Assembly: GCA_964544295.1 (NCBI GenBank)
Contig: CAZJBJ010000189.1
Location: forward strand, 1-5,316
Length of the DNA stretch: 5,316 bases
Direction of reading: 5' to 3'
Source of the DNA: JAENVU01 sp964544295
Lineage (GTDB): Bacteria > Actinomycetota > Acidimicrobiia > IMCC26256 > JAENVU01
Shown: positions 1-4,539 of the stretch, in pieces
Layout of the letters: each line of letters opens with the position of its first letter
How positions within the stretch are numbered: the first letter of the stretch is position 1
Program-made: the position numbers and the translations under genes
The notes under the pieces: generated by a model
The model's input: the letters and a program-made list of their open reading frames with translations, nothing else
The model's database searches: none
What the model was told of the DNA's origin: nothing

Positions 1-746
1 CCAGGGTCAAGTGCGGCGAGGGCCGTCGGGACCAACGTGCCGACCGGAGCGAACAACACGGCACTGTCCAGGGGCTCCGGGGGTGCGTCGAACGCTCCCG
101 CCGCCGACGCGCACCCGAGCTCCAACGCCAGGCGGCGAGCAGCTTCGGACCGGGTCAAGACGTGGACTCGCGCGCCTTCGGCCCGTGCGAGCTGTGCGGT
201 GATGTGCGCCGACGCGCCGAATCCGTAGATGCCCAGCCGACCGCCGCGCGGAACGCGCGCCCGCCGCAGCGCGCGGTACCCGATGATGCCCGAGCACAGC
301 AGGGGCGCCGCGTGCGCGTCGTCGTAGCGGTCCGGGAGCGGGTACGCGAAGTCTTCGTGGGCCGTCACGAACTCGGCGAAACCTCCGTCCCGATCCCACC
401 CGGTGAAACTCGGCGCGAGACAGAGATTCTCGTCACCACGGGCACAGAATCGACAGTGACCGCACGTGTGCGCGAGCCAAGCCACACCGACCCGATCACC
501 GATCGTGAACCGCGCGGCCTCCCGCCCACGGGCGTCGACGACCCCGACGATCTCGTGGCCGGGCACGACCCCGGCATGTTTCGGCGCCAGGTCACCCTCG
601 GCGAGGTGGAGGTCCGTGCGGCACACCCCCGACACGTGGACGCGAATCCGCAGCTCGCGACCGACCGGCTCGGGAACCGCACGCGTCACGGCCCGGAGTG
701 GACGGCCAGCGGCCGGACCGGGCCGGTCCACGACCCATGCACGCAT
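1..746 (-). CDS. adhA: AdhA-type zinc-dependent alcohol dehydrogenase (partial, C-terminus beyond window)
   Basis: Medium-chain, zinc-dependent alcohol dehydrogenase expected to interconvert alcohols and aldehydes or ketones with NAD(P) in the cytoplasm. I translated the minus strand from ATG at 746 (MRAWVVDRPGP) and read 248 residues with no stop before the window edge; the family is usually about 330-350 aa, so roughly the last quarter is missing. Catalytic-zinc ligands are visible: Cys42 in GVCRTDLH, His64-Glu65 in VPGHE, and Cys151. The structural-zinc lobe has Cys95, Cys98, Cys101 and Cys109. The Rossmann glycine motif GIYGFGASA lies at about 172-180. The stretch WLAHTCGHCRFC resembles AdhA-like enzymes such as the mycobacterial adhA product. 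It follows the flavodoxin gene by 26 bases with no strong ribosome binding site, which suggests co-transcription and translational coupling. A GTG at 758 is an alternative start adding four residues. The physiological substrate cannot be read from the sequence; the symbol is by family resemblance only. Confidence 0.93.
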   Translation of the reverse strand, partial: MRAWVVDRPGPAAGRPLRAVTRAVPEPVGRELRIRVHVSGVCRTDLHLAEGDLAPKHAGVVPGHEIVGVVDARGREAARFTIGDRVGVAWLAHTCGHCRFCARGDENLCLAPSFTGWDRDGGFAEFVTAHEDFAYPLPDRYDDAHAAPLLCSGIIGYRALRRARVPRGGRLGIYGFGASAHITAQLARAEGARVHVLTRSEAARRLALELGCASAAGAFDAPPEPLDSAVLFAPVGTLVPTALAALDP

Positions 747-772
747 CTCGGAGCGCACGCCGCGGACAGCGC

Positions 773-1321
773 TCAGCGACCGCTCGATGCGTGTTGGTCA
801 CTCCAGCGGCGCGCCAGTTCCGCACCCCAGGCCCGCGCCCGCTCGACCTCGCCCGCCTTGAGCGGCCCGTCGGAATCCTCGACCAGGAAGCTCGCAGGTT
901 CCGTCAACAACTCGAAGTGATGATGGCGGAGATGCTTCGCGATGCTGCGGGCCGCCGAGCCCGTGATGAACAGCGCCTTGTCGATCCTCGTGTCGAACGC
1001 TGCGGCGAGTACCCCCTCCACCTTCGGCAGGCCGGCGATCCATTCGCGCAGCCCCGGACCCGGCGCGTCGGCGTCGAGGTCGACGGCCGCGTCCTTCTCC
1101 GCGGTCTCGACCGCGGCGGCGCGACTCGCCGGTCGACTCATCCCGTGGACGTGCGTCGGGCCGCCGACCACGAGCAGGTCGACCTCCGGGACTCCATCGC
1201 TCGGCGCGGACGCCACGGGCAGCAGTTCGACGACGCCGGTCGACTCCAACCCCGCCGCGATCGCGCTCGCGATCTCGTGGGTGTTCCCGTACATGGACTC
1301 GTAGACGACGACGGTCTTCAT
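773..1321 (-). CDS. flavodoxin-like FMN-binding protein
   Basis: A 182-residue flavodoxin-fold protein, probably a soluble FMN-dependent electron carrier or small oxidoreductase. It opens with the classic first beta strand and phosphate-binding loop (KTVVVYESMYGNTHEIA, residues 2-18), where flavodoxins usually have T/S-x-T-G-x-T. Strand VDLLVVGGPTHVHGMSRP (47-64) matches the second FMN loop (PTxxxGMS), and AFDTRI (108-113) with ITGSAAR (119-125) fits the later flavin-contacting loops. There is no signal peptide or membrane segment. The start at 1321 is chosen because AAGGGAG lies 7 bases upstream and the flavodoxin core begins immediately; an in-frame ATG at 1378 would add 19 unrelated residues and run through the putative promoter. 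It is the first gene of a two-gene operon with the alcohol dehydrogenase, behind a DosR-like box. The electron partner is unknown; direct reduction or oxidation with the adjacent dehydrogenase is only inference. Confidence 0.92.
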   Translation of the reverse strand: MKTVVVYESMYGNTHEIASAIAAGLESTGVVELLPVASAPSDGVPEVDLLVVGGPTHVHGMSRPASRAAAVETAEKDAAVDLDADAPGPGLREWIAGLPKVEGVLAAAFDTRIDKALFITGSAARSIAKHLRHHHFELLTEPASFLVEDSDGPLKAGEVERARAWGAELARRWSDQHASSGR

Positions 1322-1328
1322 CGTTCGC

Positions 1329-1335
1329 TCCCTTC
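1329..1335 (-). promoter_or_regulatory. ribosome binding site of the flavodoxin gene
   Basis: Read on the minus strand, AAGGGAG lies about 7 bases before the ATG at 1321. It decides the start in favour of 1321 over the upstream in-frame ATG at 1378. Confidence 0.7.
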
Positions 1336-1350
1336 CTCGGCTCCGGACCG

Positions 1351-1356
1351 AGTATC
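1351..1356 (-). promoter_or_regulatory. putative -10 element of the flavodoxin-adh operon
   Basis: GATACT on the minus strand matches TATAAT at 4 of 6 positions. It sits 21 bases downstream of the DosR-like box 1378-1393 and would give a transcript start near 1344 with a leader of about 23 bases. It also lies exactly at the centre of the inverted repeat TCGGCTCC (1337-1344) / GGAGCCGA (1363-1370). This is a prediction from spacing and composition only. Confidence 0.4.
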
Positions 1357-1365
1357 CGCCGAGGA

Positions 1366-1406
1366 GCCGAACCGCCATAGGGCCGAAGGCCCCACCACGG
1401 TTCGGC
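1366..1406. repeat. nested 41-bp dyad around the DosR-like box
   Basis: Outer arms GCCGAACCG (1366-1374) and CGGTTCGGC (1398-1406) are a perfect 9-bp inverted repeat. Inner arms GGGCC (1380-1384) and GGCCC (1388-1392) flank GAA. Both dyads share the same centre, base 1386. It lies upstream of the predicted flavodoxin transcript start, so a DNA operator is more likely than an RNA structure for that gene. Confidence 0.6.
1378..1393 (-). promoter_or_regulatory. DosR/DevR-like box facing the flavodoxin operon
   Basis: Minus-strand GGGGCCTTCGGCCCTA. Against the central 14 bases of the mycobacterial DosR consensus (GGGACTWWAGTCCC) it agrees at 10 positions, keeping GGG, the C, the two A/T bases, the G and CCC. 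It shares 13 of 16 bases with the site at 1447-1462. Placement 21 bases upstream of a plausible -10 would make it overlap the -35 region, as expected for an activator site. Binding by a DosR-family response regulator is inferred; the regulator gene is not in the window. Confidence 0.55.
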
Positions 1407-1446
1407 GAACGTCCATCCGCCCACTCGCGTACGGGGCCACCAACGG

Positions 1447-1462
1447 GAGACCTTCGGCTCTA
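1447..1462 (+). promoter_or_regulatory. DosR/DevR-like box facing the small membrane-protein gene
   Basis: GAGACCTTCGGCTCTA on the plus strand, 13 of 16 identical to the divergent box at 1378-1393 with the whole core CCTTCGGC conserved. It ends 55 bases before the ATG at 1518, while the partner ends 56 bases before the ATG at 1321. This matched geometry is the best argument that both are real sites for the same regulator. Function is inferred from the DosR regulon paradigm. Confidence 0.5.
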
Positions 1463-1463
1463 T

Positions 1464-1481
1464 CCGGCGCCGCCGCGCCGG
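1464..1481. repeat. short GC-rich inverted repeat between box and -10
   Basis: CCGGCGC (1464-1470) and GCGCCGG (1475-1481) form a perfect 7-bp inverted repeat with a 4-base spacer. It sits between the DosR-like box and the putative -10, with no T-run after it, so it is not a convincing terminator. It may be a second operator or simply reflect the GC-rich composition. Confidence 0.35.
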
Positions 1482-1484
1482 GCC

Positions 1485-1490
1485 GACGAT
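1485..1490 (+). promoter_or_regulatory. putative -10 element of the small membrane-protein gene
   Basis: GACGAT matches TATAAT at only 3 of 6 positions but keeps the actinobacterial A-at-2, T-at-6 pattern. It lies 22 bases after the DosR-like box, almost the same as in the divergent promoter. The predicted transcript start would be near 1497. Confidence 0.25.
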
Positions 1491-1507
1491 GGAGTCGCGG
1501 CAATCGA

Positions 1508-1514
1508 GGGAGGA
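1508..1514 (+). promoter_or_regulatory. ribosome binding site of the small membrane-protein gene
   Basis: A purine-rich GAGGGAGGAG stretch ends a few bases before the ATG at 1518. It is the strongest Shine-Dalgarno sequence in the window and fixes this start. Confidence 0.75.
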
Positions 1515-1517
1515 GTC

Positions 1518-1964
1518 ATGACCACCACGACGCACGTCGAGGGCGACGGCCGGCCGTCACGATCGACGATGTCCCGACGGTTGGGATACGTCGTCGCCAT
1601 CCTCGTGAACGTGACCGGGATCGTCGTCGCCCACCACCTCCTCGAGTGGGACTGGCCCCGGTTCCTCACGGCAGACTTCGACGAGGTCCTGCTGCTCGTC
1701 ACGTTCTCCTTCGCGGCGAGCATCATGGTCAACGTCGTCTATCTCGCGTACGACCCACCGTGGTGCAGGCAGCTCGGCGAGATGGTCACCGGCAGCGTCG
1801 GCGTTGCGGCCGCGATCCGCATCTGGCAGGTGTTCCCGTTCGACTTCTCCGACTACTCGACCAACTGGTCGTGGCTGGTCCGCACCTTGCTCATCATCGC
1901 CATCCTCGGGGGTTCGATCAGCGTGATCGTGAACGGCGCCAAGCTCGCGACCCGATCGCGATAG
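1518..1964 (+). CDS. small four-helix membrane protein, function unknown
   Basis: I do not recognise a named family for this 148-residue protein. After a polar, basic N-terminus (1-21) there are four likely membrane helices at about 22-40, 56-77, 86-105 and 116-139, and a short basic tail (AKLATRSR), which predicts both ends in the cytoplasm. No signal peptide is apparent. Notable stretches that look constrained are EWDWPRFLTADFDE (43-56) between helices 1 and 2, YDPPWCRQLGE (78-88) between helices 2 and 3, and an aromatic, acidic loop FPFDFSDYSTNWSW (106-119) between helices 3 and 4; the first and third should lie outside. The start is supported by a strong ribosome binding site. It is transcribed away from the redox operon and has its own DosR-like box, so it may belong to the same stress response. 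No catalytic motif or metal-binding set is evident; it could be a sensor, channel-like or accessory membrane protein, but that is open. Confidence 0.9.
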   Translation: MTTTTHVEGDGRPSRSTMSRRLGYVVAILVNVTGIVVAHHLLEWDWPRFLTADFDEVLLLVTFSFAASIMVNVVYLAYDPPWCRQLGEMVTGSVGVAAAIRIWQVFPFDFSDYSTNWSWLVRTLLIIAILGGSISVIVNGAKLATRSR

Positions 1965-1992
1965 CCGCGCGCCGCCGGGCAGGGAGTCCATC

Positions 1993-2004
1993 GGACCCGG
2001 GTCC
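1993..2004. repeat. 12-bp perfect palindrome GGACCCGGGTCC
   Basis: A perfect 12-base palindrome 29 bases after the stop of the small membrane-protein gene. Its right half overlaps the third DosR-like site. There is no following T-run, so a terminator is unlikely; an operator or chance are the alternatives. Confidence 0.4.
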
Positions 2005-2014
2005 AACGGCCCTT
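1999..2014 (+). promoter_or_regulatory. weaker DosR-like box upstream of the ABC operon
   Basis: GGGTCCAACGGCCCTT keeps GGG, C, two A/T bases, G and CCC of the DosR consensus core (10 of 14) and shares 12 of its first 15 bases with the flavodoxin box. A near-copy of its core, GGTCCAATGGCC, occurs at 2042-2053. Unlike the other two sites there is no good -10 at the same spacing, so this is a weaker call. Confidence 0.3.
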
Positions 2015-2053
2015 CACTGCGGGTCGGAGGTGGAGTTGGCTGGTCCAATGGCC
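2000..2053 (+). repeat. direct repeat GGTCCAAYGGCC, two copies 42 bp apart
   Basis: GGTCCAACGGCC at 2000-2011 and GGTCCAATGGCC at 2042-2053 agree at 11 of 12 bases. The 42-base period is about four helical turns, so two proteins bound there would face the same side of the DNA. Confidence 0.45.
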
Positions 2054-2101
2054 GTCGAGACTTGTCGTGCACCCGTGTCCGGCGACGCGCCGTCGGCATG
2101 A
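2048..2101 (+). CDS. possible 17-codon leader peptide overlapping the permease start
   Basis: A short ORF, MAVETCRAPVSGDAPSA, whose TGA stop (2099-2101) overlaps the ATG of the permease (2098-2100) as ATGA. A purine-rich GGAGGTGGAG (2026-2035) lies 12 bases upstream of its ATG, whereas the permease ATG has no ribosome binding site of its own. This would make permease translation coupled to the leader. Against it: the ORF is very short, the Shine-Dalgarno spacing is long, and a transcript starting near 2049 would exclude it. Confidence 0.25.
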   Translation: MAVETCRAPVSGDAPSA

Positions 2102-3216
2102 CCTTCTTCGGTCTGATCCTGCGTCAGATCGGCGCGCGACCACTCCGCGCGGTGCTGACGGCGGCGGCGGTCGCGATCGGCGTGAGCGCGGTCGTGGCGC
2201 TGGGCGTGCTGACCACCAGCTTGAAGCTCACCGCGACACAACTGCTGGAGGTCGGGCGCGCCGACATCACCGTGGCACAGAAGCATGCCGACGACCTCAT
2301 CAACAGCACCATCAGCGAGGAAGACATGGCCGCGATCGGCCGCGTTCCCGGAGTGGCGCGTGCCGTCGGCGCCTTCATCTCGACCGACCGTTACGACGCC
2401 GACAACCCTCTGCTCATCGAAGTCGGGCTCGAGCCCGCCGACCAGGAACCGTTCGGCGTCGACATCCTGCAGGGGAGGTCGTACGCCGCCGATGCAACGA
2501 ACGACGTCATGCTCGGATACGTCCTGGCCAAGAACATCTCCAAGAGCGTCGGCGACGACCTCGTCATCGACGACAAGACGTACCACGTGACCGGCATCTA
2601 TTCGACGAACGTCTCGTTCGGCAACAGCACGATCATGTTCCCCCTGGCCAAGCTGCAGGGCATGAACCGGCTCTCGGGTCAGGTGTCGCTCGGCTTCGTC
2701 CAGATCGAGCCGGGCGCGTCGGAGAAGGCGGTCGCGGCGCGGATCGACGACGCGTTCCCGCAACTCACCACGATCCGGTCGGCCGAGGATTTCGGCCGGG
2801 CCGACCGGAACCTCACCCTCATCTCGGCGGCCAACACCGGTGGATCGATTCTCGCCGCCATGATCGCCATCACCGGCGTGTTGAACACGTCGCTGCTGTC
2901 GTTCTTCGAACGCATTCGCGAGTTCGGGATCTACCGATCGATCGGCTGGACCCGTCGGCGGGTCATCGGACTGGTGATCGGCGAGGCGCTGGTCGTCAGC
3001 GTGGCCGGGGCGTTCATCGGCGTGCTGCTGGGCTGGGTCACGATCAACGTGCTGCAGCACCTGAGCCAGCTGCGGGGGATTTTCGTTCCCACCTACGAAT
3101 CCTCGATCTTCCTCCGGTCCCTCGTCTTCGGGATGCTGGTGGCGTTCTTCGGCGCCTTGTACCCGGCCCTGCGCGCGGCCTTCGTCGCCCCGCTCAAGGC
3201 GGTTCGCCGTGAGTAG
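2098..3216 (+). CDS. MacB/FtsX-type ABC transporter permease
   Basis: Membrane subunit of a mechanotransmission-type (MacB/LolCE/FtsX) ABC system, 372 residues. One N-terminal helix (about 18-40) follows a short basic segment, then an extracytoplasmic domain of about 200 residues (MacB periplasmic-core-like, with ADITVAQKHADD and the later DIADDLVIDDKTYHVTGIY-type beta-rich region), then three C-terminal helices (about 250-270, 289-315, 341-361). The FtsX hallmark ERIREFGIYRSIG follows helix 2 at 271-283, and the protein ends in the characteristic AFVAPLKAVRRE tail. Start: ATG at 2098 gives the standard short pre-helix segment; an in-frame TTG at 2062 would add 12 basic residues and has only weak support. 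Neither has a clear ribosome binding site. The stop overlaps the next gene, an ATPase of the matching LolD type, by 8 bases. Such systems extrude peptides, antibiotics or lipoproteins, or transmit force across the membrane; the substrate here is unknown. Confidence 0.92.
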   Translation: MTFFGLILRQIGARPLRAVLTAAAVAIGVSAVVALGVLTTSLKLTATQLLEVGRADITVAQKHADDLINSTISEEDMAAIGRVPGVARAVGAFISTDRYDADNPLLIEVGLEPADQEPFGVDILQGRSYAADATNDVMLGYVLAKNISKSVGDDLVIDDKTYHVTGIYSTNVSFGNSTIMFPLAKLQGMNRLSGQVSLGFVQIEPGASEKAVAARIDDAFPQLTTIRSAEDFGRADRNLTLISAANTGGSILAAMIAITGVLNTSLLSFFERIREFGIYRSIGWTRRRVIGLVIGEALVVSVAGAFIGVLLGWVTINVLQHLSQLRGIFVPTYESSIFLRSLVFGMLVAFFGALYPALRAAFVAPLKAVRRE

Positions 3217-3898
3217 CTGCCCGAGCGAGGATGACCGAATCGCGATCCATGCCGAGGGGCTGACGAAGCGCTACGGGTCGCTCACGGTGCTCGACGGCGT
3301 CGATCTCTCCATCGACCGGGGTGAGTTCGCCGTGCTCGTCGGCCCGTCGGGTTCGGGGAAGTCGACGGTGCTCCACCTGCTCGCCGCGCTCGAACCCGCC
3401 GACGGGGGAACCTTGGTCGTCGCCGGGCATCAACTCCACCGTCACGCACGGGGCCTCAGCCGATTCCGTCGGCGTGACATCGGCATCATCTTCCAGCTGC
3501 ACAATCTCATCCCGCGCCTGTCAGCGCGCGAGAACGTCGAAGCGGCCATGTTCGGCACCCACCACGGTCGCCACGAACGGACGGCACGGGCGACCACTCT
3601 CCTCGAGCGCCTGGACCTCGCCGATCGCGCCGACGATCGTCCGACGACCATGTCGGGGGGCGAACGGCAACGGGTCGCAATCGCTCGCGCGCTCGCGAAC
3701 GAACCTGCGGTCCTCCTTGCCGACGAGCCCACCGGCAGCCTCGATGCGGACTCTGCCGACATCGTGCTGGCGATGTTCGGCGAACTCGTCGCGGCCGGGA
3801 CCACGATCCTCGCCGTCAGTCACGACGACCGGCTCACCGATCGTGCCGACCGGCTGATCCCGATCATCGGCGGCACGACGACGTCGAGCCGATCATGA
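3209..3898 (+). CDS. LolD/MacB-like ABC transporter ATP-binding protein
   Basis: ATPase partner of the preceding FtsX-type permease, 229 residues, cytoplasmic. All motifs of an active ABC ATPase are present in order: A-loop Tyr22, Walker A GPSGSGKST (45-53), Q-loop Gln96 in IIFQLHNLIPRLSARENV, signature MSGGERQ (148-154), Walker B VLLADE (168-173) with catalytic Glu173, D-loop GSLD (176-179) and switch His205 in SHD. The phrase FQLHNLIPRLSARENVE and the ADEPTGSLD block are typical of the LolD/MacB/FtsE subfamily, which agrees with the neighbour. The start is GTG at 3209 inside the end of the permease gene (8-base overlap), with only a weak AAGG-like site upstream, so translational coupling is likely. 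The C-terminus is short with no additional domain. Confidence 0.95.
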   Translation: MSSCPSEDDRIAIHAEGLTKRYGSLTVLDGVDLSIDRGEFAVLVGPSGSGKSTVLHLLAALEPADGGTLVVAGHQLHRHARGLSRFRRRDIGIIFQLHNLIPRLSARENVEAAMFGTHHGRHERTARATTLLERLDLADRADDRPTTMSGGERQRVAIARALANEPAVLLADEPTGSLDADSADIVLAMFGELVAAGTTILAVSHDDRLTDRADRLIPIIGGTTTSSRS

Positions 3899-4539
3899 CC
3901 GCGTCCCGCCCGCCGACGAGAGCGCTCGTGGTCTCCGCGGTCACCAAGCGGTTCGGTCGCACGACGATTCTCGACGGCGTCGACCTCACGGTGCACGGAG
4001 GCGAGATCGTGGCGCTGACGGGCGAGAACGGCGCCGGGAAGACCACACTGATGCGGATCTGCGCGGGCGTGACCCGCGCCGACTCCGGAACCGTGCACGT
4101 CGGTGGCCCGATCGGCTACTGCCCGCAGATCCCCGGCCTGTTCGAGCTCCTGACCGCGGACGACCACCTCGTCATGTTCGGCCGGGGCGCCGGAATCGAT
4201 CGTTCCGAATCGTTGCGTCGCGGGCACGCGATCCTGGAGGAGTTCGGGTACCCCCGCCGAGAACGATCCGTGGTCCGCGACCTGTCGGGCGGGACCCGGC
4301 AGAAGCTGAACCTGGCACTGGCGCTGCTCGCGGACCCGACGATCCGGTTGCTCGACGAGCCGGACCAGGGGTTCGATCACGGGACCTACGTCAACTTCTG
4401 GGACCACTGCCAGATGTGGAGCCGCGCCGGCAAGGCCGTGTTGGTCGTCACCCACATGTTGGCCGAACTCGGACGGGCGCATCGCGTCGTCGAACTCCCC
4501 GCACACCCGTCACGTGCCCTCGCCGCGACCAACCGATGA
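3895..4539 (+). CDS. second ABC transporter ATP-binding protein (ABC-2 partner)
   Basis: A 214-residue cytoplasmic ATPase from a different subfamily than its upstream neighbour. Motifs: aromatic A-loop Phe20, Walker A GENGAGKTT (43-51), Q-loop Gln78 in GYCPQIPGLFELLT, signature LSGGTRQ (130-136), Walker B IRLLDE (150-155) with Glu155, and switch His187 in VVTHM. The D-loop region reads DEPDQGFDHGTY instead of the common DEPTxGLD, but keeps the Asp. The CPQ pattern and the TRQKLNLALALL helix resemble drug-export or CcmA-like ATPases that pair with ABC-2-type membrane proteins, which is exactly what the next gene encodes. It starts in an ATGA overlap with the preceding stop and ends in another ATGA overlap with the next start. 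At 214 residues it is near the minimal size for the domain. Substrate unknown. Confidence 0.93.
   Translation: MTASRPPTRALVVSAVTKRFGRTTILDGVDLTVHGGEIVALTGENGAGKTTLMRICAGVTRADSGTVHVGGPIGYCPQIPGLFELLTADDHLVMFGRGAGIDRSESLRRGHAILEEFGYPRRERSVVRDLSGGTRQKLNLALALLADPTIRLLDEPDQGFDHGTYVNFWDHCQMWSRAGKAVLVVTHMLAELGRAHRVVELPAHPSRALAATNR

Noticed and set aside
162..920. Plus-strand open frame of 252 codons opposite the alcohol dehydrogenase
   Set aside because: It covers the zinc-ligand region of the dehydrogenase on the opposite strand and has no ribosome binding site or coherent protein character.
1322..1378. N-terminal extension of the flavodoxin to the ATG at 1378
   Set aside because: It would precede the strong ribosome binding site, overlap the predicted -10 and add 19 residues before a fold that normally starts at the first residues.
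1400..1410. GTTCGGCGAAC dyad as a LexA/SOS box
   Set aside because: The arms are too close together for the actinobacterial SOS box pattern, and the left part is already explained by the larger dyad.
1965..2047. Intrinsic terminator after the small membrane-protein gene
   Set aside because: The only perfect dyad, GGACCCGGGTCC, has no loop or trailing T-run, and its right half overlaps the DosR-like site.
2062..2097. TTG start adding 12 residues to the FtsX-type permease
   Set aside because: The added residues (SCTRVRRRAVG) are unlike the family, TTG is a rare start, and the upstream site is weak; kept only as an alternative.
698..2101. Open plus-strand frame of 467 codons spanning the flavodoxin, the divergent control region and the small membrane-protein gene
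   Set aside because: Its translation is Arg/Pro/Asp-rich with no domain, it runs antisense to and out of frame with well-supported genes, and long open shadows are common at this GC content. Only its last 17 codons are considered, as a possible leader.
2014..3060. Minus-strand open frame of 348 codons opposite the FtsX-type permease
   Set aside because: Composition is His/Asp/Arg-rich low complexity typical of an antisense shadow, and the plus-strand permease has clear family motifs.
3820..4506. Minus-strand open frame of 228 codons opposite the second ATPase
   Set aside because: It is antisense to a gene with a complete set of ABC motifs and shows no recognisable domain.
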